Made by a program: the position numbers and the translations under genes. Positions 40,160 through 51,779 of a stretch of 64,000 bases of DNA are shown in pieces. The stretch is from Tomocerus qinae (Eukaryota > Arthropoda > Collembola > Entomobryomorpha > Tomoceridae). Position 1 is the stretch's first letter; every line of letters starts with the position of its first letter. The notes under the pieces are model-generated. The model searched no databases, had not been told where the DNA came from, and saw only the letters and a program-made list of their open reading frames with translations. The stretch is from the NCBI GenBank assembly GCA_020055645.1, contig CM034546.1, forward strand, positions 99,014,001 through 99,078,000, given 5' to 3'.

Positions 40160-40525
40160 ATGCTATATTTTACCAAACCTACATTCACAAACTATATGTC
40201 AATATGCATGAGTTTTAAGAATAACGTTAGAAAAGTCTGTTTTACTTGCATAAACAAAACTTTATTTCGTCTCCTTTCTTTTTACTTCATTTTATTTTCT
40301 TCACTAAGGATTTTACGATTGTACCCTGAAGTTTGTCTCTCTTGTCTATCAGTGACTATTATTCTACGACAGTTTAAATTGGTTTGCAGCTTCAATTTTG
40401 GTCTGAATTGTAATGTGACAAGGACAAAGACAACTTGGGTACACAAAAGAAGGACACGTGCTTACTGTCGTAAAAAGTTAAAACAGGAAAGTAAAGTTAA
40501 GAAACCAGGGAATTTCTCCATATAG
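40160..40525 (+). CDS. Candidate 121-residue frame with basic C-terminus
   Basis: ATG 40160 to TAG encodes 121 residues. The N-terminal half is Cys- and Phe-rich with a hydrophobic run around residues 36-52 (LFRLLSFYFILFSSLRI) that could span a membrane. The C-terminal 35 residues are very basic (HKRRTRAYCRKKLKQESKVKK). It follows the double-open segment at 39806-40052 on the same strand. No domain is recognised. The hydrophobic half coincides with pyrimidine-rich sequence, which tends to produce such frames by chance. Confidence 0.15.
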   Translation: MLYFTKPTFTNYMSICMSFKNNVRKVCFTCINKTLFRLLSFYFILFSSLRILRLYPEVCLSCLSVTIILRQFKLVCSFNFGLNCNVTRTKTTWVHKRRTRAYCRKKLKQESKVKKPGNFSI

Positions 40526-42755
40526 TCCTAAAGTATGGTATTGTTGGCTATTTACCAGTTTGCTGTGCATAAGGAGTGTACAGCAGAGTTAGAGGCAACA
40601 GACGACCAAATGTGTTGATACATGAGTTTTTAAAGCATGCATAAATGCAAGAATGTAGCTTGGACCAGCATGACCAGAAATACAATCAACAGAGCCATGT
40701 TAAAAGTGTTATGTGGAGTAAATAACTTTAGTCGGAATGTAAAAGACCGAAATAAAGTAACAAATATTTCGGGTGAGATAAGCTTTCTTATCATAATGTG
40801 CAATAAGTGTGACACGTAATATTCTTTTATGACTTATACTGCATCCATTATCTACATCCAGTTAGTTTCACCGTTCCATATTTAATTGAGCGAATATAAA
40901 GGGAATAATGTATAGTTTAAATGAAATGCATTAAGAGATCAATGTCATTTGTTATAGCGTCGGTATGTTGAATGAATTTGGGTGCCTGGTACTTCATTGG
41001 CGCCCAGTCCTGTATGAATTATGACAAGTAGAGTGAACTAAATGGCTAAGTTAAGCAATTTCCTTGCTTAACTATGAAATGGAGTACATACTAATAATAT
41101 GTAGATTTCGCATTAGCTCTTGGGAATAGAGGAAGCTGACAGGAGTTCAAATGTACAGAGAGTGGAGTCAAGTCAGCTTTCATAGTGCCATTGACGAAGT
41201 TAATAGGAGCATTACATGGCAGTAAAATGAAAATGAAATCGTTGAAGAGAAATACAGTTGACTAAATCGTAAATGAATGGAATGCAGTCAGTCGGTTGAT
41301 AGTAAAGTATGTCAGTACATACATGCATGCATAACACAGTGGCATGTTATGGAGAAAGAAGCAAGTACTACGCCGTAGCTTTTACATTTTTCCCCAAAAT
41401 GCTATAATATAGACATGGACAGAAAGTATAAAGTTGCATGCATGTATTTTTCATTTCGTTATGCTCAATAAAATACTGGTCCGTACTAGAGAGGTATGTA
41501 CGTAAGTGTTAGTTATATAGACCCGGTGCATGTCAATTCTGAAAATGTAAGAAGCCAAGACAAGTTGTTTTTTTCTTTGGTATAAATGGAAGAGTCGAGA
41601 AGCGAGGGTTAAACTGAATGAGTGAAAGAGCCGTCACTGTGTAGTAACACTTTTGCAGGACCCACATATATTCCTGTATATTTAAACTCGCATAGATACG
41701 CGTATTTTCTGAACGAAAATCCAGCTTTAGAGTCCTTCCCTTGCCATCTACATGTGTTTGTTGGATGTTTGTACGTTTTTTATCCTTATTTTTATGGACT
41801 GTAAATTACGCAGGGAGTTTTGCACTTTACGTTGTGGTGTGTATTAGTATAGTTGCATGTCTATTTGGTTTCCCTTTCCCGGCCAGTTGAATTCGGCTGT
41901 TTATTACAATTTACTAAATACTCCTGTGTAAGACTTACAACCTCCGGCTGCTACCACACACATGATTTATGGATTTATTAAGCATTTCCGAAGTCTTAAC
42001 GGATGAGTCAGTCTTCCGTGTACATAAGCTTACAATAAGTACTATGGCTTCTTTTGGTTTTACTACGATTGCTCTAGATTTGGCAAGTTTGGTTTACCGA
42101 ACTGGATTGCATTGTTTCCTAGAAAATATTTAAGCTGATACTATTGGAAATAATCCTGCATATTATATTTTTAAGTGTGCAATGTTTGTAACTTTTAGAA
42201 ATTCAGGTCATGCATGGATTGAAAGTGATTAAAATTGCTCAACTCAAGGGATATAAAACGTGGTATCATTTCAAATAGCCTAGAGTATAAATAGCAACTT
42301 AGTAACTTTTTTCGATAAACAATTTGAGATGCAATTTACAATTTGGCAAGGTAAATTTTAATGTCTAAATTCTGTAAATGCCCAAGGAAAGAGTTATTAA
42401 AGTTAGTCTAATTTTTGGAAGTACTAAGAAGGTAGTTTTGTCAACTGTAACAAAGAATTTGCAATAATGTGCAATAAATAGCAATATTGCAGATATGTAG
42501 TGCATACCGTACTCAATTTTTATGACATCTGAATTCGCCATTATTATTGGTATGTCACTCAGTGCAATAAAAGGGAGAAAAATAGTGAGAATAGCTGTGT
42601 GAATATCTGTAAATAGGAAGTTGCTTTGGTATGAGTACATATGAAGTGATTTGATTGCTCATTCGCATGGCTAAGTAAGTAACTGTAAGATGACAATGAG
42701 GATTTGACAAGGAAGATGACGAGTTGTGTATGACAATGTAGTATTGTCGAATGAG
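40526..42755. other. Non-coding stretch, nothing recognised
   Basis: Only frames of about 60-90 codons occur. Short hairpin words such as GATAAG/CTTATC near 40777 are within chance. Confidence 0.5.
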
Positions 42756-42932
42756 ATGGAATACCCGCAGAATGGAGGAGAGCACAATGGTCGTGGAGCA
42801 GAGGACAATAGAGAAGAAGATATTAAACAGAAGAGGAAGAAGAATGAGAGAAGGAAGGCAGGGCCAGGCAGAAGGATTAGTTTTCAGCAGAGAATTCATT
42901 TCACTTTAAGAGAGAGTTATGTAGCTGGCTGA
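42756..42932 (+). CDS. Candidate 58-residue highly charged frame
   Basis: From ATG 42756 the frame gives 58 residues. An acidic patch (GAEDNREED) is followed by a strongly basic one (KQKRKKNERRK) resembling a nuclear-localisation-type cluster. The DNA is a purine-rich tract (42829-42858 is nearly all A/G on this strand), so Lys, Arg and Glu are favoured by composition. The opposite strand is also open (42555-42899), giving a hydrophobic translation that I take as the shadow. A second charged frame lies downstream at 43252-43452, and the two could be exons of one gene, but no clear splice pair joins them. Confidence 0.14.
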   Translation: MEYPQNGGEHNGRGAEDNREEDIKQKRKKNERRKAGPGRRISFQQRIHFTLRESYVAG

Positions 42933-43251
42933 GTGATGTTGGGAGTTGAGTCTCCTCAATTAGAATGGGAAAGAAGGAATATTATGCAAAGTAGATACAT
43001 GGAGGGAGTCGTCGGCTGTGTTGAAAAGTAGATATCTGTAGTTGAACTGGAGCTGAAAGTAATAGGCAGAGAGAATAGAATACTTGGAAATGGAAAATTT
43101 TAAATATCTCTGGAAATATTGTCTGAATGTAGAAGACGTAGGTAAGTAGTGAGTTGTGTTAGGCTTCCTTTAGTTCACTCAGACAAGTCAGTTGAGTTCA
43201 GATGAGTGCGCAGACAGAATGTGAATTGTCTGGTCTGCTAGGCATAAAATC

Positions 43252-43452
43252 ATGCAGAATACAATGAATGAATGCACGCAGAAGCTTAATATAGAAGATA
43301 ATGTGAGGGAGAATAGAAAATCTCAAGTTGTGTCTATCAAGGCGAAGATTATTAGCCTCCCTCCACCTTCAGAATTGTACTTGCTCGATTTTCCTTGTCG
43401 AAATGAGAAAGAGAAAATGATGTGTTTCCATCCATTCCTAAATGGAAAATAG
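43252..43452 (+). CDS. Candidate 66-residue charged frame
   Basis: ATG 43252 to TAG. The frame stays open upstream to about 43225, where a CTGGTCTGCTAG sequence could act as a splice acceptor. Residues are mixed and charged (NIEDNVRENRKSQ, then a Pro-containing SLPPPSELYLLDF), which looks more like protein than background. No family is recognised and a chance frame is not excluded. Confidence 0.13.
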   Translation: MQNTMNECTQKLNIEDNVRENRKSQVVSIKAKIISLPPPSELYLLDFPCRNEKEKMMCFHPFLNGK

Positions 43453-43908
43453 AACTGCCATGTCAAACTAATACTGCCAACTGAATGCAAACTCTGGGAT
43501 TCCCTATTTATCTGTAAGTAGGTATTAGCTGTTTGTTTAGACTCTGTCTCGTATTATACGCTAACGTGACATTCTCTTGTCATTTTGTGTCCGAGACTCT
43601 AAGTCCCTTTCAATCTTCTATTTATTATTGAGAAAATTGAAATGAGCATCATCATCTACTTAGACAAGTCAAGTCGAGTCAAATCAACAGAAAGGATAAA
43701 CTCAAATACAATAGACTTTCTACTCTACTATCACTAATACCAAAACAGTCTAATATTAAAATCCAAATAGTAGAAAATAGTTTGTTCACAGTTGGAGAGG
43801 CTTTCTCAGTCAGACTCATTTCAGAACTATTATTTATCAGAGCTAAGTACATATTTATAAGACCCGGCTCCTGGGCTTCAATTCCGATGGAGCTAATTAA
43901 ACATCCAG
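43453..43908. other. C-rich stretch with AAGTC pentamer patch
   Basis: The + strand is C-rich over G here (43681-43740 has 13 C and 4 G), reversing the composition just upstream. 43664-43688 is a drifting AAGTC-type repeat. I see no gene. Confidence 0.5.
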
Positions 43909-44211
43909 TCAGTGTGAGTTTTGCATATGCTCATCTTCCATTTGTCTGAAGTTGATACTAAGAAATAGTTCAGTCAAGTAGCTACACAAGCCTCCTTCAG
44001 ATTTCATGATTGAAATGAAGAACCTGAAAATACATGTAGGGATCTTGTCAGGAGATGACTGCAAAGAAGTTTCATGCCTAAGCAACGTCTTCAGTCTTGG
44101 TTTTTGTTTAATGTGCCCACATGCAATATATTGATGAGATGAGAAAGGAACATTAAGGTCCATGTACAAGATTTGCTCCCTACGGTGCAAATAAGTTAAA
44201 CGAACAGACAT
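43909..44211 (-). CDS. Candidate 100-residue frame, unknown product
   Basis: ATG 44211 to stop at 43909. The residue mix is balanced: charged stretches (HRREQIL, KQKPRLKTLLRHE, QMEDEHMQ), moderate hydrophobic segments and several Cys and His. No transmembrane-length hydrophobic run or known motif is seen. No TATA box or splice sites were found close by. Among frames of about 100 codons here it is one of the more protein-like, but it still fits chance. Confidence 0.16.
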   Translation of the reverse strand: MSVRLTYLHRREQILYMDLNVPFSSHQYIACGHIKQKPRLKTLLRHETSLQSSPDKIPTCIFRFFISIMKSEGGLCSYLTELFLSINFRQMEDEHMQNSH

Positions 44212-46651
44212 TCAACTATACTCATCTCATTCCTCATCTTATACTATTTCGTATATAATTCTTGCTGGAACAACATTATATATAAGTACTTATCGTATTT
44301 GTGTATGATTTGTTGTATATTGTATCTTTCGTAATGTGTTGAGACTTGTCAGGGGCGAATTGGTAGGAACTGTGGTACTTTGATTTGAAACAGGTACAAC
44401 AAGTGAAGGTGGGTGGGTATTTAACTGTTTAATAGCTACCTAAATAGATGCATTATGTTTTAGTATTTGTATCCTGCTGAATTGGGAATTAGGTGCATTT
44501 AGTTTAAATGTACATCAGTACAGCTACGACGAGATTACACAGTAAGGCTTTTGAAAATGTTGACGGATTTCGTGCGGATGCGATGAGATGATGAAATTGG
44601 CTTCGGGTGGTTTCCCTCTCCTCCTCGGGCTTAGTGCACATCTACTTTTGTTCTAAACAGGTACTACTAACTAGTTAAATGCATATAGGTACGTACTGAA
44701 GGTATAGGGTGGCTTTAAATACATATAAAAGCACCTTACTCGTTCATTTAGGTAACTGTTTTAAAGAATGTTATAGTAGCGTGCATTATTTAGTTATAGT
44801 GTTACATCCTGTTGATTGCTTTGATAACTCATGAGTCATTAGCGGGTCTAATCAATCAGTTTTGTTACCTAGTTATACTTTTATCTAGATCGTGATGATA
44901 TAATGATATCGTTGGAAGGTGAAGAGAAATGGGATATTTGAACAAAATTTTCCTTCCGGTTCATAATTAGATGACATGAAGCTAATTAGACAAAAGGATG
45001 CCCTTTTATGATTTAGGAGGAAATCTTTATCTTCTGTTGTGAGAATGGCTTAATCAAGGATAATTGCTCGCGCCCGGTGTAAAATAATAAGATGTGATGC
45101 CCTGTATCGACATACACCAAAGTGCACTCAGAAATTGACGTAAAATGAGCATTAATAATGAATGGAGCTAAAACGACGGCTCTCAACTCTTACTATCTGA
45201 ATATTCATCAGGGTTTTATAGTCACTTTAAGTGAATCCTGTGAAAAAGGTTTCTTTTCCGTTTGAATAAGTAAGATAGAACTATAGTGAGTACTCACTCA
45301 AGTAGACAGATGTAAAGTATAGTACAATTAGAAGAGAATCCGAGAACTCAGGTACACAATACAAGAATTGACGGAGTTTATGACGGAAAACAAATGAGTT
45401 TGATCGCAGACGTGGAGAGTAGGACTACGGCAGCTAATGGATTACAATTGGTCAAGTAGTCTAAAATAAATTCAAGTAGGTCGAGAGGAGAGGACACCAC
45501 CTGCACTAACAAATGCTTGGCTACATCCAAGATAGGAAACTGACTGACTGACACTAAGACGGACACCAAAATATACTTAAGGTGTCTTAATCCCATTGTG
45601 ATTCGATGGGGAATTTAAATATTAGTCTACCTATTGGACAGTAGTAGATCCTACACTATAACAGAAGTATTTCTATGTCATGTTATTTTATATAGGGTAT
45701 TTTCTTGTATTCTTTTACCAGTTATATCTATGGAAGATTCTTCAAGACAAAGTTGCATAATTCTTTTGGCTTTATATTTTATCGTGTGTGTGAACTGAAC
45801 TAATCACAACTTAGTCATTGTCACTTGTCTTAAAAGGAATGGCTTCTGCTGATTGTGGTTATTGTTAGTTCAGAGTTCATGCGGGCTGCTGCTGTTTCTT
45901 TTTTTGCGTAGACCTAAGTGATGGCCGAGGCGATGTAAAGTAAACTGACGATGAGTGAGTGAGTAGTGAGGCATGGAAAGGATCTTAAAGTGTAATACGA
46001 GAGGAGCTACCTGAGATAAGTGTTATGTTTTGCTAGGCATTGTGCTTTCTATTGTTTTCCATTCTACGTCGTCTTCTCTATTGTGATGGACTGTGAGGAA
46101 GGCATATTTCATTATGGCTCTTCGCATTCATAAGCCTTCATCATCATCAAAGAAAAGAAACGATGAGACTAGATGACTAGTCCAGACCTCTCTCTCGAGT
46201 GCTTACTCTTATCTTGAATAAAAAACTAGCGCTATAGTAGGCTTAGCATAAATGACAAGGGAAAATATTTTATTTTAACAATAAGCTATAATGCAGAATA
46301 CTTGTGTATGTAATAATAGAACACAAGCCATTAGTGTAGGGGTATGTCTGTGTTAGAATTGTTGGTGTAATAATGTAATGTGATTATAGTGGTAGGTATG
46401 GTTGATGTGTCTGAGACAGTAGTTGTTTCAATTCATCATCTATAATCCGGATGGTTTTCGTTTCGGCTGTGCGAGGAGTAGTGGGCTTTAGGCGAGCTCT
46501 ATTATGCACACAGTAGGGCATGCTTAGCATAAATTAGATTGCAATAGAGTTAAAGCCATTGAAAAGCATCTGAGTGGAGTGAGCAATAATAATTCGTCAT
46601 TGTTCACAAGGGGTCCCTTGACTAGAGTTACTTTTACATTTACATTAGCCT

Positions 46652-46671
46652 CCTCTCTCTCTCTCTCTCTC
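46652..46671. repeat. CT dinucleotide microsatellite
   Basis: An uninterrupted run of about nine CT units. Confidence 0.85.
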
Positions 46672-46970
46672 CAACTCGAATTAAAACTCTAGACTGGCTA
46701 TATGCTAATGTTTTGTTGTAATGTTATGTAATGTTACTTAATGTTTTATTTTACATTTATGTGCTTTACGTGTTTCATATATAGTACACTTGACTCACTG
46801 TATGTAGGTAATGTATAAATATATCTCAAGCTATGTTGCATTTTCTATATAATTCTCCATGGCTAATTTATTCAGGGAAGGTATACGGATAGGCGTTTTA
46901 CTACATTAGTTAAGTTAACTTGAGTAGGTTCATTATCTCTTTCTACTGTTTGAATTTGTTTAGGCGAGGC

Positions 46971-46995
46971 CTTGTCTTGTCTTCTGTCTTGTCTT
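46971..46995. repeat. CTTGT pentanucleotide repeat
   Basis: CTTGT units with one interruption, read directly. Confidence 0.75.
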
Positions 46996-49270
46996 AGGAT
47001 TAACTGTAAGGATGCACGTACATACGTAAAGTCTCACAAATAGCAGAGCCTAATAGTTTCACTTGACTCTAAGTACTTTATACTATGCTATATGAATTCA
47101 CGACGAATCAATTCTGTTGGATCAAATGGGCTCCATTGCCCTTTTCATGTGATTCGATTCGATGAGGACATGCTTTGGAATAAACAACCTCATTGTCAGT
47201 TTACCTACTCTACTTTAGTCTCACTGTCAAGTAAATAACTATGCTTTACGATCATTATTGCTTTATTTTATCTACTTTTTCACTTCTTCTCACACTTCAT
47301 TTTTAGTATACCATTTTTTCCAGAATAAAATAAATAATATTACGATAATCAGTTGTTGAATGCTTTTAGAAGGTTAAAGAATAAATTAACATTCACTTGA
47401 ATCCAGAACCAATATCTACCATCTGTGTCACATCCGACTAGATTCCCTATCATGCGTAATAATTCTTTTAAGGATATCCAGGAACATTCATCAACTATAT
47501 AAAGAAAGCTTTGTGCACAGAATTGAAATGTTCAGTGCTATTGGCAAGGCAAGGGCAGATGAGACAAGGTATTTGACGTGATTAGTAAATTAGAATTATT
47601 CTATGCACAGAAACATCCTCAACATCAGATTCAACAACAAACTGGTACCTAATTTTAAATCGTATCTGCTATCTATATAAGTTATATTCCTACTATTAAT
47701 TTAGGAAAAGTTGGCTTCATTTTCCTCGTTTTTAGTCGCAGGACTAGACAAAAAAAATCAAAATCATGCATTTCTTTCGTGGAGTTGTGAAACACATTTT
47801 TTGATTGCACATCAAGTGTTTCTAAGCTTTTGTCGTAGTTGTTGTTTCTAAATCATTGTGGATTTCATGGGACGTATGATATAAAAATCTGTTGTAGCAG
47901 AGCCGATGATATCCGAAAATGCCTAGTCATGTCACTGTAGTATGGTACATTGAATTGGATTGAACTGCAGATCAAACGAAATGAGACGAAGAGGCATGGG
48001 GAGAATTAGGAGTGAAGAAGACACGTTTGAAAATGGGATGTATGTAGGTTAGGTCTCTTATAATGTATTTAGATAGGACAAGTAGACATATATAGAATCG
48101 CATGTGTTGAGTTGAAAATGTATTTGAAGATTCAAGTCTCATTTGAATCTCAGGTTTCTGACGAGTGGAGTCAAGTCATAAGACAAGACAAGTCGTAGAT
48201 TTCTGTTGATGTGAATGCTCATTTAACTGTAGAGCGGACTTGGTGAAGTGGTTTTGAATCGGCCGTTAGTGTCGGCCAGAGCTCGTAACGTAATCTTAAA
48301 TTGTGTCGTAAACTAGGGTGACTTGCTTGCTTGTAATCTAAATCTTGTCGTTTTTGTCGTGACTAACATGAAGACTTGCCTTGTTTTCCATTCTCCTGCT
48401 CTTCTATCTATACATTGCCTTCTTACCTACTGCCATTCCCTTTGCAAACAAGACACTGGAGATTCATTGTTCCTTATTTCCACTTGACATTAGTTTAGTG
48501 GAGGTGATTTTGTCATTTCATTTTATTTAACTCTTTCCAGCTCCTAATATATAGTTATTTCCTCCTTAAAATAGATTTCAAAACTTTTTCAGTCTCTGTA
48601 GTTGTTATTGTTAGATTCTGTCTATTCTATGCTTTTGAAGGCCAATCCAAGGTAGGTATCTCCCATTACTTAGTATTTCTCAGATAATATTTGGCAAAAG
48701 ATAAAACACAATAAACGATTGTTATTCAAGTTCCATTGAATAAAACAGGCCAGTTTTTGTACCCTTTTACATGCATTGCTAACTCAAATCTCAATCATCT
48801 TTTTCATGAATTTTTTGGTGCAATGAAGTTGGGCATAAGATCATAAGGAAATGTCTTGAAATATCTGGTAGATCACAAGGAGTGACCCATCATGTAGTTT
48901 AAGGTACTGCATTGTGACTAGATTAGGAATTTATACTAAATCAAACTCAAAATGTGTTTATGAACAAGGGTATTTGATTTTTGGTGATCCTGTAGTAATT
49001 CTTTGCAAATTTTAGACTTGATGTTAAACTGTATGCTATACATTTGTATATCTTCTTATAACAGAGTGCCCCATGATCTGTGTATTATGATGTAACAATT
49101 ATAATAACAATGTGAACCTGAAATGACGGAGTTAAAAAGCCGAATTTATCGTTATTGTTATGATTATGGTTTGGCATTGTTGTTTAGATATGTTTTTGGA
49201 GACTGGTGCTGGGTAGAATAGTTTTGGGTTGATGTACAAGTTAGGGCTGTGATTCCGTGTCTGTTTTGTT

Positions 49271-49573
49271 CTACTGACTGCCTGAGTCATAGAGTGAGTG
49301 ACGGAGTGTCGTTTGCTGTTTTAGTTGGTTAGTTAGTTTCAGCTGGCTGTTTTGTAACGTAAGTTGGAAATTTCCATTTATTGCCCTCGTAAAAATCTCA
49401 ATTAAATTTACGATAACTTTAATGTCTAAATTATAAAGGGAAGGAGTTTCTGGCTGTTTTAATGTTATGCTCACAATGTTTATCTGCAGATCAGTTCTCA
49501 CTACATAATCTAGCGCTACAAACAGGCATAACATCCCATCGGGAAAGACATTGAAACAGACATTTAAAGACAT
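49271..49573 (-). CDS. Weak candidate 100-residue frame
   Basis: ATG 49573 to stop at 49271. The N-terminal half is hydrophobic (CFNVFPDGMLCLFVALDYVV), the C-terminal half is Gln/Leu/Asn-rich (NGNFQLTLQNSQLKLTNQLK). Another frame (49788-49573) ends in TAA overlapping this ATG as TAATG, which I take as coincidence. No domain is recognised. Confidence 0.12.
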   Translation of the reverse strand: MSLNVCFNVFPDGMLCLFVALDYVVRTDLQINIVSITLKQPETPSLYNLDIKVIVNLIEIFTRAINGNFQLTLQNSQLKLTNQLKQQTTLRHSLYDSGSQ

Positions 49574-51542
49574 TAGCCATATTTTTCGCTTTCGCTCTTC
49601 CTCGCGTCTTTTCTTTGAGAGTCAGAGGGCACAAAGTGTGTTCCATTCTCAGTGCATTGCATGGCACTGATGCCCATTGGGTTGTTGTCTGTATTCTGGA
49701 TTGGAGGGCAAATGGTGTCTTTCGAAATTACGATAATGACTCGTAGGCCAAAACCATAAGTTGCTATAAAAGTGTCACATAAAAACAATTAAAGACAAAA
49801 AAATGTCGAAACCGAACCCGACCCGACCTGCCTGAACAATTTGGGATCGTTTGCTCAACACTTTACTTGGGTTTGGTTTCCTTTTCCTTCTAATACATTT
49901 AAATGTGTATATTATGGAATCTGTGTACACTTTCATTTGACGTGTGTACAAAGAAACAGTACAGAATAATGGAGGAGGAGGGAGGCTGATTCAAAAGGAG
50001 GTATTTAGAGGTATACACAAAGTTAGAACTATACTTTGTGGTGACTGAGTAGAATAATGACACTAATAAATATATCTGTCACATCATTTGTACCTTGTGC
50101 CTCCTTACACACTTGATTTTCAGAACGGAAAACCAACCAAACAACTTAAAAAGTCTATTATCTATATATGCATACCTTATGTGTATGTTTAGTTTTTTCT
50201 TTTGACTTATGCTCTACTATCCTTTGCTTTACTATGCAAACTTTTATGCAATAAGAAAAAGGGCGAAAATAAAAACTGCCTAGTTACTTTTAACTACTAC
50301 TATAATAGAAAACGTCGTAAACTGTTTAATCAGTCAAGATCCGTTTGAGATATGAAGGCAACTAAAATTGTCAGAAAAGATCCGGATTTAGGTTGCCTAC
50401 TTGAGATAGACAATTATATGACTTGTTTAAGTATTTGAACTATCATAGCACAATATCTAAAACTTGGCATGAAAATGAGATTTCATTGTAGTAAATAGTA
50501 GTGGTGAGTGTTTTGCACTTGTCTTGTTTACTCAGAGTTCTTTTATGAAATTATTTGCACAGGTGAAAGCATTAGCGATATCGTTCGACATGTTTGTAGC
50601 TGGTTGATTGTGTGAGAGGGGCATCATAATTTAAGATAGTGAGACTTGAAAGGAAGACAATGAAATTACAGCTCAATTTGTTTTTATTTTATTAGAGCTA
50701 TATAAGCTGTGTAGGACGTGGACTTAAAAGGATTTTGTTGTAGTACCAAACGTATTTTTGTGTATATTTCTCCGTAGTAGCTACCTACTCCGTTTGTATC
50801 TCGAGGAGGAAACGTTACAATTCGAGTAACACAAGCTTCTGGGTTAAAACTATAAAAGTATATAAAACCTTTGGACCTCATCCGATTGGCAGAAAATCTG
50901 TAGATGAGAATCGAATGGAGGAAAAGGCAATAACTCAAAAACAGTAAAGTGAACTGAAGTAAAGTAAAGTGGATTGAACAGAAAAGTTAGGTTTGGGCTC
51001 CAGATCAAATGCGAATACTGTTCATGTTCAGATAGATAGTTTTTTTTAGTGAACTGAACTCAATCACTCACTTTACTCAATACGCTTGGATTGGAAAGGA
51101 TTGTGATGTGATGCCGGGTTTGAGTTTTCTTCCACTTTTTTGTCATTTCGGTAATGGAAATACATACAAAGGGGATAACAGTAAGGGCTTTGCTCTTATA
51201 CTCTTTCAAATCCTAGCAACCTAGCAATCAAGTCCATCGTAGTACGTAATATGCCCACACGAAAACCAACAAAATAGTACTCCTCTGCAAAAATCCATAA
51301 ATACAATGAAAACGTACATATAATATAACCTTTGCAATGATATGCTAACACTTTCGCTTAAACTTAGTAGTTTCCTAGAAATGTAGCGACCCCTTTTATG
51401 TAAATCGAAGATAGTTTTATAAGATAATTTGACTGTGGGTGGGTGTTATATTTGTAACATAGAATTTAAAGCTCTACCTACTAGTTTAAAGGTACATGTG
51501 AGACTGTCGTAAAGGTAGTATTAGGTAATTGCGGGTAAAGGA
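49574..51542. other. Non-coding stretch with pentamer patches
   Basis: Patches: a CCGAA/CCCGA run at 49806-49836, an AGTAAAGTGAACTGA-like run at 50943-50985, and a GTGATGTGATG word at 51103-51113. The frame at 50684-50938 (minus) is unrecognised. Confidence 0.5.
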
Positions 51543-51779
51543 ATGAAATCAGATGAAAAGAGAGCAGAAAAGGAGTTTGGATTCAAGATTGATAAAATAA
51601 AAGACAGTAAGAGTTGTAATGTAATGCTCGTTTCGGCCATTATGTACATTGTAGTTAGTTTCGATAGTAAGATAAGATTCAGTCATAATCGTAAACTGTG
51701 TGCTAGTTTGTCCTGTGAACTACGTAAGCGTCTAGTAATTAATTTGGGTGGTTTTTCTAATGTCTCTGTAAATCACTGA
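51543..51779 (+). CDS. Candidate 78-residue frame, one possible membrane segment
   Basis: ATG 51543, preceded by AAAGGA, opens a 78-residue frame ending in TGA. The start is strongly charged (KSDEKRAEKEFGFKIDKIKD). Next comes a hydrophobic stretch (about residues 27-40, VMLVSAIMYIVVSF) and a basic, Cys-containing tail. That layout would suit a small single-pass membrane protein. No family is recognised. The region is A/G-rich, which favours Lys and Glu by chance, and no TATA-like element was noted at the expected distance. Confidence 0.16.
   Translation: MKSDEKRAEKEFGFKIDKIKDSKSCNVMLVSAIMYIVVSFDSKIRFSHNRKLCASLSCELRKRLVINLGGFSNVSVNH

Larger units (their letters stand above)
44212..49270. other. 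Non-coding stretch with several short repeats
   Basis: Contains an ACTG repeat at 45538-45553, CT dinucleotides at 46652-46671, CTTGT pentamers at 46971-46995 and an AAGTC/ACAAG patch at 48167-48197. Strand composition alternates: 47401-47460 has 18 C and 7 G. I see no gene. Confidence 0.5.

Noticed and set aside
42555..42899. A 114-codon minus-strand ATG frame
   Set aside because: It is the antisense of a purine-rich tract; its hydrophobic, Ser-rich translation is explained by composition.
49571..49575. TAATG stop-start overlap between two minus-strand frames, as in a bacterial operon
   Set aside because: Nothing else here is prokaryotic: no ribosome-binding sites, no long frames. The upstream frame starts with TTG.
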